Below the pieces are notes generated by a model that had not been told where the DNA came from, searched no databases, and worked only from the letters and a program-made list of their open reading frames with translations. DNA of 64,000 bases, taken from assembly GCF_029227915.1 (NCBI RefSeq), contig NC_079878.1, forward strand, positions 9,548,001 to 9,612,000, in the 5' to 3' direction. Origin of the DNA: Hydractinia symbiolongicarpus. Its lineage: Eukaryota; Cnidaria; Hydrozoa; Anthoathecata; Hydractiniidae. Position 1 is the first letter of the stretch, and each line of letters begins with the position of its first letter. Position numbers and translations under genes: made by a program. Shown piece by piece: positions 40,201 to 50,350 of the stretch.

Positions 40201-43200
40201 ATGGTGACAAATGTCCTTTATCGAATGATGACGATTTGGATAAATCGTTTGAAATTGAAGATGATGAAATGGTCATTCCAGACAACAGTGCGGAAGATAA
40301 AAAAATTGACATCTGTCAATCAAATGAAAGTAAATATTTTAGAATTAGCTACTATGAACAACCAAACCTTCATGTTCTTACTTAAACAATTAATCTTACA
40401 TTAAGATTTAAACGAATTCCATGAATTACAGATAGAAATGTTATTTTATAGGAAAACTTACGGTAAACATCAAAGAAGATAAAACTGAAAACCAAAGTTT
40501 ATATTCTTCTAAAAATAATGAAGGCGACAAATGTCCTTTATTGAATGATGACAATTTCGATAAATCGTTTGAAATTAAGAAAGATAAAATGATCATTCCA
40601 GACAAAAGCGTAAAAGATATAGTGATTGACAACTGCCAATCAAAAAAGGGTAAGAAACGTCTTGAAAAAACGTCTTGAAAACTCTATAATAGTGTGCCAA
40701 AATTATTTCAGCAATAAAAATAAATTTTTTTTACTATAGGCTATACAAACAACAACATCGAACAAAAAGACGATGAACTATCGTCCTATGAAGATAGCAA
40801 CTTTAAATTGTTATCAAATCCATCATCACTGTGCAAAAAGTTAGCACCTCTTTCAATATCAAAGAATAGACTGGGAAAACTTTCACCATTAAATCATAAA
40901 CAAGATAGCAGTGTGTTTGACCTTCCACCACTACCTGTAACTATTTCATCGTCATCTTTGATAAAGAACAAAGATTCTGCAATTCAAGAATGTAAACCAC
41001 TTGATAAAGTTTCAGACAATGACAAGTCGATTAAAGATGAATTCAATGATGCTTCAAAAGTTGGCGATATTGACATTTTTATGTCAACAAGCAACCATGT
41101 CGAAGCGAATGCTAATTCTACAATGCAAAACCAAGATGAAGTTGACAGTGATGCATCAACAAGTGAGACAGGATTTATACAACCAATTGCCAGAAGCCTC
41201 AATATGTTTGCAGCTCCACAGTCAAAAAATGATAAATTTGATGAAAGTATTAGTGAAGAGATTGGAGAAGAATGTGAAGAATCTGTAGCAAGTGACATTT
41301 CTACTTCTTTCAAAGAAGATGAAGTTGACATTTTTCCTTCATCGAATGATGACGATTTGAATGAATCGTTTGAAATTGAAGATGACGAAATGGTCATTCC
41401 AGACAATAGTGCGGAAGATAAAAAAATTGACATCTGTCAATCAAATGAAAGTAAATATTTTAGAATTAGCTACTATGAACAACCAAACCTTCATGTTCTT
41501 ACTTAAACAATTAATCTTACATTAAGATTTAAACGAATTCCATGAATTACAGATAGAAATGTTATTTTATAGGAAAACTTACGGTAAACATCAAAGAAGA
41601 TAAAACTGAAAACCAAAGTTTATATTCTTCTAAAAATAATGAAGGTGACAAATGTCCTTTATTGAATGATGACGATTTGGATAAATCGTTTGAATGTAAG
41701 AAAGATGAAATGGTCATACCAGACGACAGTGCAGATAATAAAATGATTGTAACATGCCAGCCAAGCAAAGGTAACAATTTACTTTATTCAAGTATCTTAA
41801 TGTTTGCAAAAATATTATGCAACAAGTTCATTAGAACCATTGTATGTTAGTGTCGCCATTTTGTAAGATAAAATGTTATTTAAAAAATTTACCTTATAGG
41901 TAAGACGATCAGAAACATCGAAGAAAGAGACGATGAACTATCGTCCTATGAAGATAGCAACTTTAAATTGTTATCAAATCCATCATCACTGTGTAAAAAG
42001 TTAACACCTCTTTCAATATCAAAGAATAGACTGGGAAAACTTTCACCATTAAATCATAAACGAGATAGCAGTGTGTTTGACCTTCCACCACTACCTGTAA
42101 CTGGTTCATCGTCATCTTTGATAAAGAACAAAGATTCTGCAATTCAAGAATGTAAACCACTTGATAAAGTTTCAGACAATGACAAGTCGATTAAAGATGA
42201 ATTCAATGATGCTTCGATAGTTGGCGATATTGACATTTTTATGTCAACAAGCAACCATGTCGAAGCGAATGCTAATTCTACAATGCAAAACCAAGATGAA
42301 GTTGACAGTGATGCATCAACAAGTGAGACAGGATTTATACAACCAATTGCTGGAAGCCTCAATATGTTTGCAGCTCCACAGTCAAAAAATGATAAATTTG
42401 ATGAAAGTATTAGTGAAGAGATTGGAGAAGAATGTGAAGAATCTGTAGCAAGTGACATTTCTACTTCTTTCAATGAAGATGAAGTTGACATTTGTCCTTC
42501 ATCGAATGATGACGATTTGAATGAATCGTTTGAAATTGAAGATGACGAAATGGTCATTCCAGACAACAGTGCGGAGGATAAAAAAATTGACATCTGTCAA
42601 TCAAATGAAAGTAAATATTTTTGACTTAGCTACTATGAACAACCAAACCTTCATATTCTTACTTAAAAAATTAATCTTACATTAAGATTTAAACGAATTC
42701 CATGAATTACAGATAGAAATGTTATTTTATAGGAAAACTTACGGTAAACATCAAAGAAGATAAAACTGAAAACCAAAGTTTACATTCTTCTAAAAATGAT
42801 GAAGGCGACAAATGTCCTTTATTGAATGATGACGATTTGGATAAATCGTTTGAATGTAAGAAAGATGAGATGGTCATACCAGACAACAGTGCAGATAACA
42901 AAATGATTTTGACATGTCAGCCAAGTAAAGGTAACAAGTTACTTCATTCAAGTATCTTAATGTTTGCAAAAATAATATGCAACAAGTTCATTAGAACCAT
43001 TGTATGTTAGTGTCGCCATTTTGTAAGATAAAATGTTATTTAAAAAATTTACCTTATAGATAAGACGATCAGAAACATCGAAGAAAGAGACGATGAACTA
43101 TCGTCCTATGAAGATAGCAACTTTAAATTGTTATCAAATCCATCATCACTGTGCAAAAAGTTATCACCTCTTTCAATATCAAAGAATAGACTAGGAAAAC

Positions 43201-45474
43201 TTCCACCATTAAATCATAAACGAGATAGCAGTGTGTTTGACCTTCCACCACTACCTGTAACTGTTTCATCGTCATCTTTGATAAAGAACAAAGATTCTGC
43301 AATTCAAGAATGTCAACCACTTGATAAAGTTTCGGACCATGACAAGTCGATTAAAGATGAATTCAATTATGCTTCGAAAGGTGGCGATATTGACATTTTT
43401 ATGTCAACAAACAACCATGTCGAAATGGATGCTAATTCTTTAATGGAAAAACAACATGAAGTTGACAGTGATGCATCAACAAGTGAGACAGGATTTATAC
43501 AACCAATTGCTGGAAGCATCAATATGTTTGCAGCTCCACAGTCAAAAAATGATAAATTTGATGAAAGTATTAGTGAAGAGATTGGAGAAGAATGTGAAGA
43601 ATCTGTAGCAAGTGACATTTCTACTTCTTTCAAAGAAGATGAAGTTGACATTTGTCCTTCATCGAATGATGACGATTTGAATGAATCGTTTGAAATTGAA
43701 GATGATGAAATGGTCATTCCAGACAACAGTGCAGATAACAAAATGATTTTGACATGTCAGCCATGTAAAGGTAACAAGTTAATTTATTCAAGTATCTTAA
43801 TGTTTGCAAAAATAATATGCAACAAGTTCATTAGAACCATTGTATGTTAGTGTCGCCATTTTGTAAAATAAAATGTTATTTAAAAAATTTACCTTATAGG
43901 TAAGACGATCAGAAACATCAAAGAAAGAGACGATGAACTATCGTCCTATGAAGACAGCAACTTTAAATTGTTATCAAATCCATCGTCACTGTGTAAAAAG
44001 TTAACACCTCTTCCACCATTAAATAATAGATTGGGAAAACTTTCACCATTGAATCATAAACGAGATAGCAGTGTGTTTGACCTTCCACCACTACCTGTAA
44101 CTGGTTCATCGTCAATGTTGATAAACAACAAAGATTCTCCAACTCAAGAATGTCAACCGCTTGATGACGATGACAGTAACAATGATGATGATGACGTCAA
44201 TTTTGATGACATTGATGCGTTGCTGTTGGATTTAGATGAATTTGATTCGAAACGAGCTAATAAAAACCCAAAAGCTTATTGAAAATCAGAAGTTCGAACT
44301 TTAAAAAAATCAACTCCGTATATTTGTTTGTCTCATGTTAGTGTTGTGACGTCATTTATGTTGTGCTGTTTTAAAAATTGGGTCTAAAAAATACAAAAAA
44401 TATATTTATTTATTTATTTATTGCTAAACTTGTTCTTGTTTTTCATGTGATTAAAATTTGGATACACCAAATTGAATTCTGTGAAATTTAAGCAAGCTTT
44501 TCGTATTCATTTTTTAATAGTTTATTGAGATTATGCAATGGCAATGTGGAACTTTTAGATATGCATGCAATGAATTAACTACACCTATTTTGGTTCATCA
44601 TTATGTAGATTTTTAATAATAAAGCAGCACTGTATTTCTGAAATAAAAAAAATACGCCGAGAAAAAAAACCCTGGGAAAGAAGCTGGTATAAGGACTAAT
44701 AATAAAATGTCAAGTATTTTAAGTAAAAGTATGTAATATTAATGCATGATCAAAAGCGTTAAATGAAAGAACTCGAGATCTGAACCATTGACCTGTACTT
44801 CCAAAGTCATTATAAGGGAAGATAACAGTTATTTGTAACCTCTTTCCCAAGTCCTTTATTTTTCTATTTGACAATTTTGAAAGGGTGAATATTTATTGTT
44901 TTAGAAAAAAAAAACTATTTATGAGTGAAGATCTCGTAAACTCGTTCTTATGGGCTTAAACTTTTGTTGCGAACGTTGGCAATGTACTGAAGTAATCGCT
45001 GTTGACATATTTGACAAAAGTCCATGTTGCTATAAACTTCTCAGAAAATCTTCACGTCTCGTAATTTTTTTCTTTTCTAAAATCCACCATCTCCGTTATC
45101 TTTTTCCCTCCGTGTTAATTCCCTGTCACGAGCTAAGGTCTTTAACGTAGGGAGAAATTCCATCATAACGAAGGAGCGAGGGAGTTTATTATTATTTAGA
45201 AAAAAAATACGATATCATGTCAAGTTTTCTGCTTTTTCTTTATTTAAGAACGCGAAACCAGTACTAGTATTTCTAAACTTAAAGACGAAACAAATATAAA
45301 ACAAAATCTATACAATTATACACTATTTCCATTACAGAGAGTGTGTCCATTTATTTAAAAGCTCTGTGTCAAAACATTATAATATTAAGTACGAGTACAA
45401 GTGGAAAATATTTTACCTGTAATAATTCCAAACAGACATAGAGTAAACACACATATTCTTAACATGTTTGTCAT
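34238..45474 (-). CDS. Secreted two-domain cysteine-rich protein
   Basis: Three exons in transcript order: 45474-45417, 35208-34963 and 34383-34238. Both introns are phase 1 and the total is 450 nt, encoding 149 residues. Exon 1 encodes a signal peptide (MTNMLRICVFTLCLFGIIT). The join restores Ala, giving a plausible cleavage site before QNSSC. The mature part (~129 aa) has 17 cysteines in two similar domains, one ending TGPNPIPS...VEADHCLWTC and the other TGPNARFV...LVEADYCLTPC. Each carries C-x-C before the TGPN block. I do not recognise the family. CxCxxGxTG recalls EGF-like modules, but the spacing differs. The 10.2-kb first intron contains the whole coiled-coil gene on the other strand. 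Exons 2 and 3 are well supported. Linking exon 1 to them rests on phase, the signal peptide and cleavage-site logic. If it is wrong, the true first exon is elsewhere and 45474-45417 starts another secreted gene. Confidence 0.6.
34470..34554. repeat. Palindromic MITE copy in intron 2
   Basis: Arms beginning tcctcgttcc and ending gtcctgggaatgaggttg are complementary over most of their length, around aatattaggcaatat-like central bases. The flanks AACATTTGA and AACGTTTGA match 8 of 9. Confidence 0.7.
34987..35662. repeat. Exact 338-bp tandem duplication
   Basis: Two apparently identical units lie head to tail (about 34987-35324 and 35325-35662), both beginning atacacagcgtgg and ending cgacccgttaaa. 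Each covers most of exon 2 of the cysteine-rich gene plus its upstream (acceptor-side) intron sequence. Lack of visible differences means it is very recent, or an assembly artefact. Confidence 0.92.
35325..35546 (-). pseudogene. Duplicated partial exon 2, no donor site
   Basis: The upstream copy of exon 2 keeps the acceptor (ctctctag) and codes the same residues from AQNSSC to NPRCVF. The duplication breakpoint cut off the last part of the exon and its GT donor, and TAA follows at once. If the acceptor is used, the product is a one-domain, truncated protein ending at VF. If it is skipped, the two-domain protein is made. Confidence 0.75.
35663..36352. other. Intronic/intergenic spacer
   Basis: Sequence between the exon duplication and the coiled-coil gene promoter. 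It contains a palindromic cluster of cgtacgt units near 35797-35818. No exon is supported. Confidence 0.4.
36353..36543 (+). promoter_or_regulatory. CCAAT and CRE cluster upstream of coiled-coil gene
   Basis: The sequence shows a reverse CCAAT (ATTGG, 36353-36357), direct CCAAT boxes at 36463-36467 and 36505-36509, and two perfect TGACGTCA palindromes at 36484-36491 and 36536-36543. This is within 300 bp of the first ATG at 36651. CCAAT boxes (NF-Y) spaced a few helical turns apart with CREB/ATF sites are known from cyclin-type, proliferation-linked promoters. No TATA box is obvious. Activity is inferred. Confidence 0.5.
36651..44282 (+). CDS. Long coiled-coil protein with C2HC finger and repeated acidic tail
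   Basis: Ten exons: 36651-39370, 39454-39992, 40099-40329, 40452-40649, 40740-41450, 41573-41770, 41900-42610, 42733-42930, 43060-43770 and 43900-44282. The total is exactly 6,600 nt, 2,199 aa. 36651 is the first ATG in the open frame. The frame stays open upstream to 36567, so an earlier exon is possible. Residues 18-40 form C-x2-C-x14-H-x3-C, like the C2HC/UBZ fingers of TAX1BP1-type proteins. Residues ~50-900 are uninterrupted heptad-rich coiled coil. The tail (907-2199) is Ser/Asp/Glu-rich and made of repeats: an acidic block SFEIEDDEMVIPDN (about eight copies), DSDASTSETG (four) and VFDLPPLPV (four). It ends with VNFDDIDALLLDLDEF. I do not recognise an orthologue. A scaffold role, for instance at a centrosome, kinetochore or autophagy receptor site, would be a guess. 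It lies inside intron 1 of the opposite-strand cysteine-rich gene. Confidence 0.82.
40452..43770 (+). repeat. Tandem exon-pair array, 1,160-bp period
   Basis: A 198-nt exon (40452, 41573, 42733) alternates with a 711-nt exon (40740, 41900, 43060). The large exons are spaced exactly 1,160 bp apart and the last two small exons also 1,160 bp. All begin and end in phase 1, so any number of units keeps the frame. Introns within the units are as similar as the exons, indicating recent duplication or homogenisation rather than selection on protein alone. Confidence 0.92.
44283..45416. other. 3' flank of coiled-coil gene
   Basis: It contains poly(A) signals near 44618 and 44642, a TTTA run at about 44402-44421 and a half MITE-like block (ccctgggaaagaagctgg) near 44670. 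No further exon was seen. Confidence 0.45.
44618..44647 (+). terminator. Poly(A) signals of coiled-coil gene
   Basis: AATAAA occurs at 44618-44623 and again at 44642-44647, about 340 bp after the stop codon. This is a plausible 3' end for the coiled-coil transcript. Confidence 0.5.
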
Positions 45475-46437
45475 TGTCAATAATATTCTTGATGTTGTAA
45501 AACATTGTTATTATGGTTGGTTTAAAAATTTAATACATCGATTAAACGTTATATAACATGAAGCAGCTAAGTATTGTTTATATAATTGTGTATTTTCATG
45601 TGTTCATTTCTGGATGACATTATTAAGCAGGAAACTATTTTGAATGATTTTTTTGTTTTCCGTGTTAGGTTCAGTTTCCCTTCTCAAAACGGTAATTAAC
45701 GGCTAGGGAGGCAACGTTAATTATTTCCTTAAACTTGAATAGAAAAAATCCTTATCTGGCGAAATAAGATCATTTATGTTAATTAAAAAAAAAATTTTGT
45801 TCTAATGCTTTTAATTTTTAGGATCAATGCATATATACATGTTTAAAAAAGATGTTTTGAGTTAAAAAATACATGTTTTTAAGACATCCTCATCCCCAGG
45901 GCTTTCCTCACGAAAATATCTAGCGCTGCCCTTAGAGGACCTTTAATACATCGAATCAACGAACTTTCGAAAAACGCTCCACCACAGCGTCGGTAATAAA
46001 TATTTTTCACCAAGAAAAAATTCGCCACTTTTTATCAGGCTGTATATGAAAGATTGTCCGGTTTCCTTTAGTTTGCTTTATTCACACTAGTATAATGGAA
46101 CTAGAATAGAAGTATAATATATTATAAGCTTAATCAATCTAGTATAATTTGAACTGGTGCGTCCTCGTCATTTATTAGCAAATTCATTTTGCTCCACTGA
46201 CTTTCCGTCTCAATTTATTGACTGTTGGTTTCTTTTGACTCGATCATGATGGCTTGATAATTCTCCGTATCGTTATCGCCATCTTTATTATCGACAATTG
46301 AGAGATTTCTACTGTATTTATAAGTATAAAAATCAAGCATGAATTCTTTCATTGTCAATAAAAAGCGATGCCTTTGAAAGATTTTTTTCTGCTTAAACAC
46401 ACCGAGGAAAAGCGATAACTGACCGTGCATTTATTTT
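45475..46437. other. Spacer upstream of signal-peptide exon
   Basis: Presumably includes the promoter of the minus-strand cysteine-rich gene. A half MITE block (catcctcatccccagggc) lies at about 45885-45905. The minus-strand frame 46215-46430 has no recognisable features. Confidence 0.4.
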
Positions 46438-46551
46438 GGTCACGTGACCAATTTTTTTTCTATCGGCTAGTATCACCAACCCATTTTTCTTTAGCAGAAA
46501 ATATTAGCTAATAACAGAGGGACTTCTAATCCGCCAGAAAGAATTAACGAC
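46438..46551 (+). promoter_or_regulatory. Candidate CENP-F-like promoter and 5' non-coding exon
   Basis: A 12-bp palindrome GGTCACGTGACC (46438-46449) contains an E-box and runs directly into CCAAT (46448-46452). About 100 bp later comes a strong donor, acgacg|gtgagta, at 46552. The first coding exon at 50351 has an acceptor (tttttag) 8 bp before its ATG, so a non-coding first exon must lie upstream and this is a good candidate. The link is inferred from position and splice strength only. Confidence 0.3.
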
Positions 46552-46710
46552 GGTGAGTACTTTAAAGACTTTAGATTTCAAAAAAAACCTCCTATTTTCT
46601 TCTTTAATGAAAAAATAAACATAGCTAGATATTTCTTGTGGAATGTGTCTGACTGTCTAAATACCGTTAAAATAAGGATTCTTTGTTTTTATGGCACACG
46701 CCAGGGTCTG

Positions 46711-47181
46711 TTGACACAGGCCCGGCGGAGCAATTTTGAAAGGGGCTAAGTTATTCCGTATTAAAGGAGGCCCTACTATGGTTGGGGCCGACCGGGGTAC
46801 GAAAATGTTTAAACTTTTGTCCCCCTAGATTGGCTAAAACATGCTTCAAATTCCGAAATATTGCGCTCGAAAGGCTATAGTATATGACAACTACCAGTCC
46901 TCCTTGGAACATTCTCCGAATACCTGCTTTCTGTTGTCGTGCGATTGAACAAATGCGTCGGCAATTTTGATCAGGTCTAGTTTGTCAGTCCTATCTTTCT
47001 GGAAATTAAAATCGAGATGGAGTTGAAACGAGCTAGAAGCATTGTTGATCTCATACAGAGCATATGTATTGATCAATTAATAATTGATTAAAACACATGA
47101 TAACCCTATAAAAAAACATCACTTCTTGGCAAAAAAAAGGGGGGGGGGGGAGCTCCTCCCCCAGCGCCGGGCCTGTGACAA
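46711..47181. mobile_element. Non-autonomous DNA element with TIRs
   Basis: The ends are TTGACACAGGCCCGGCG and, inverted, TTGTCACAGGCCCGGCG, one mismatch in 17. The 471-bp interior has no intact coding region. An A/G homopolymer pair near 47132-47151 lies inside the right end. No convincing target duplication was found, so the superfamily is not assigned. Confidence 0.6.
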
Positions 47182-47576
47182 TGGTGTGGTATTTGATTCC
47201 AATATAACTTCTTCATTAATTTTCGCGTTTGGCGATAGCAATAACAGCCAAATAAAACATAAATTCAAATCTAGATTCTTACAGACGCTCGAATGTTCAA
47301 ATGTCGTCTGTTTGTTTGACCTGTTCAATCCACACAAAAATTGAAATTGACACTGGAATGTCTTCAAATTTGAATGTTTTTAAAAATTCTTTGAGGCAGT
47401 CATGGCTTCAAAAACAGATTTACGATCTTACTTTAGAAAGATAATAGATTCTAATATTAAAAGGTCGTCAGTGGCCAAAATCTCCACGTATTTTTCAATC
47501 GGCTTCAAACATCATAGATGAAGCTGAGATCTAATATGTTGAACAAGTCCACTGTAATATACAGCAAGCAAGACAC

Positions 47577-47671
47577 AACCTCGTCCCAAGGTCTTGTGGC
47601 CCCTGAGCCGTTATAACGAAGTGGCCAGCTATAAGCTTCATCAACAAGGCAAAATGCACTGGGAACGAGGC
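47577..47671. repeat. Palindromic MITE copy
   Basis: Ends are caacctcgtcccaagg and cactgggaacgaggctg, with partial internal complementarity. The flanks AGCAAGACA and GCAAGTACA match apart from a one-base indel. Confidence 0.55.
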
Positions 47672-47780
47672 TGGCAAGTACAGTAACGTTTCATTAAAAA
47701 TAAAGGAAGATATTGGGAAGTATGTCTTAATCCATGGGGGACTCTAAATCCGCCATCGATAGTGTATACAATATTTACTC

Positions 47781-47896
47781 CAACCTCGTCCCCAGGGCAT
47801 CTTGTATCTTTTCTGACCCCGGGACGGCGATACGAACATGTTCGTATCGCCGTCCCGGGGTCAGAAAGGATACAAGATGCCCTGGGGACGAGGTTG
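47781..47896. mobile_element. Near-perfect palindromic MITE with 9-bp TSD
   Basis: The 116-bp element has two 58-bp arms with no spacer, differing at one base. The ends are CAACCTCGTCCCCAGGGC and complement, and the centre is cgaacatgttcg. It is flanked on both sides by TATTTACTC, an exact 9-bp target duplication. A 9-bp duplication is typical of Mutator-like (MULE) transposition. It is the youngest copy of the family in this window. Confidence 0.9.
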
Positions 47897-48778
47897 TATT
47901 TACTCAAGAGAACAACTGTTAATGGATGGAAAGAGAGTTACGAAAGGAACAAAAATAACCGGCTCATTGCGCTAACCCAAAGAAAGGAAGACCAAAGTGG
48001 ATGATGAAACGTTGAAAAAAATCAAAGATGTTATGTTGGTTCACGCAGCATGTTCGTTTTTTCCTACCTAACTCATCTACCTAACTTGGTCCGATTATAA
48101 GAAAAGAGTCAGCTTTTCAAGAAGCTAATTTTTCCAATCTTAAATACAAATAGAATGAGCTTGGATACCCAAAGGAGCAGTATTCATAACTATAAGGGAT
48201 ACTTTCGATGGTGAAAATAACGTTGATATAGAGAAATTGTGCTTGGAAGACGATAGTGAGCTGGTTATCGTCCTGCATAACTTAACTAATAAGTCCTAGC
48301 CTCTTGATATTTTGATCAATCAGCAAGCGAAGAAGTTTGTCTCTCATAAATTCAACACGTGGTAAGCAGATCGTGTTGGCGAGCAGTTGAAGAGATGTAT
48401 GGCTCCTTTTACTGATGAGGTACACTAACTGCCACCCTGTCATGTTTTCACAAATTAAAAAATGTATATATTTATTTTTCCGCTAATGATAAAGCCGCCT
48501 AGGCTTTATGTAACGATTACACATGCGTGGCCCCGCGCCCCATAACAGTAAATTTGGGTTTAAATTTATATTTTTTTATTAACGGTATGACCACGATTTT
48601 GAAATTTAGCGCGAATGAAAATGGCGATATAGTTCAAAAAATCAAAATAGTGACAGGTAATCTTTTCAGTTTTTTAAATAATTATTTTGTTTAAAATGCT
48701 GCAAACTCTAAATAAATTCTACAATCGTTATGCAAACCCTACATCATTTGATGCGAAACATCTCTTGTGTCTTGTGCA

Positions 48779-48873
48779 CATAGCTAAGTACTAGAGCTAG
48801 CTGGCTAGCTATAGCTAAAGAAACTTTGATTGATTGTACACAACTAGCTAGCTAGCTAGTGTTGCTAGCTACA
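48779..48873. repeat. (TAGC)n-rich simple repeat
   Basis: Interrupted runs of tagctagc and gctagctggctagct, strongly self-complementary. It is low-complexity DNA of unknown role. Confidence 0.8.
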
Positions 48874-49547
48874 ACATTGCTTGACACAATTTGTACTTGG
48901 AATCCAAACTCCTGCATTGTATCTGATGTTACACTGGACAAGTTGAAATTAATCAAGAGTGGTTTTTTAGTATGTGTGGCAGGCACAACAAGTGCCCTAG
49001 AGGTGTGCTTGGTAATAAATCAGACTTTGATATTTTGCTAAGGTTTTTTTTTATTTAGAACATAAGTAACAGAATAACATATATACAGAATATTTGATAA
49101 CCAAATGTAACAGGATGATAAAATAACAGAGTGATATACAAATATAGCAGTTCTGCTTTACTTTTTTGCTGGTCATTTAACCTCTGCAACCAATGCATAT
49201 TTCCATTGCAGTTTTATCTTATAAATTCTGTAATAGCTATCTATTCTAAAGTTTGCCAAACTTTATCATTTTTTTAAGAGCACACCTTACTGTAACCAAT
49301 TTGTATTTGACGTGCTATGCAGGGCTCTTCCAGAAAAACCTGCATTATAGAGTCAACATTAATTTCTTTCGAATTTCACAATCTTTTTACATATATATTT
49401 TCTATTACATTTAACATAGCAAAATGATTTTAATGACAGGATTTGAAGTTACAATTTCTTATGGGATTTCTTATATATAAAATGCTATAAAAAATCCTAT
49501 AATGTCTTAATTTTATTGTAAAAGCTCCTCAGAATCTCCTATTTTTT

Positions 49548-49592
49548 TAGGGACATTCATTTGTCAAACTCTAGGGACATTCATTTGTCAAA
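49548..49592. repeat. Short direct repeat, two units
   Basis: tagggacattcatttgtcaa occurs at 49548 and 49572 with a 24-bp period. Confidence 0.85.
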
Positions 49593-50350
49593 TTTTGTAT
49601 TGTGGAACCTAAGTCCAAAATATTTATATTCTGCAAGTTCTGTAGCTATTTGACAGATTAAAAGAAGGACCTGACAGGAATAAAAGAAGGACCACAAAAG
49701 AAAAGTTGCTATTAACTTTAAAGGCATGTTATAATCGCAGTTATGGGACAATATGGACAAGTGAATGTTACTATAGCCCTGGATTAACCCTAGTTATGTA
49801 AGGGGAAGAGGGAAGATAGCATATTTTGTGGACCGTTTGTTATTGCAGGGAGTTTTCTTTCAGAGCAAGGACCCCAATTGGGCTACATAGCTAAAAAATA
49901 AATTGGAGTTTCACCTTAAAAAGTCTTAATACTTTTTATGGTACTACATACTTTAAGACATTTAATGTTAATATAAAAGACTGATTCTTTATTATTTCTT
50001 TAAATCACCAAACAGAATCACCTTGCTAAGTGCCAAGATGAGTCGAAAGGCCGTGGTGTAACCTTTAAATAATACAAAGAAAATTTTTAAATATGTGTTT
50101 TTATTATAAGAAGAAGAAATAATGACTATGCACATGATTAAGACAAGGTGGAAAATTATAATTAACATTTTTTTTTTTTTTTTGCCCCTGTATGATCTGA
50201 ATGTATAAGCCGTATTCCAAGTTGTTTGTATTATGAACAACTGCTAAGTATGTCATTGAATCTAGTATTTACGTGGCTGCTCTGTGTTTGGGCTTTATCT
50301 AATTGAATACTGTCCCTGTACAGATCTCATTTTACATTTTTAGATTAAAC

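Larger units (their letters stand above)
47402..48440 (+). pseudogene. Possible transposase relic
   Basis: A Met-initiated segment MASKTDLRSYFRKIID at 47402 and, in other frames, KVDDETLKKIKDVM (near 47998) and LINQQAKKFVSHKF (near 48320) resemble pieces of DNA-transposase-derived proteins. Multiple stops and frameshifts separate them, and a MITE (47781-47896) is inserted in the middle. I cannot name the superfamily. A conventional degraded gene is also possible. Confidence 0.3.
48441..50350. other. Presumed 5' intron of CENP-F-like gene
   Basis: Non-coding, AT-rich sequence between the candidate 5' exon and the first coding exon. It contains a TAGC-rich simple repeat and a short direct repeat, listed separately. 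The acceptor used before the ATG is at 50342-50343. Confidence 0.4.

Noticed and set aside
39592-43741. Serine-rich minus-strand reading frames across the exon array
   Set aside because: They are antisense shadows of the Asp/Glu-rich exons and repeat with the same 1,160-bp period. No splice sites or starts fit.
40452-43770. CRISPR-like or satellite interpretation of the regular array
   Set aside because: The units are spliced coding exons in phase with 1.16-kb periods, not short palindromic repeats with unique spacers.
47734-48004. Overlapping frames around 47.7-48.0 kb
   Set aside because: They are produced by the palindromic MITE, which reads open on both strands.
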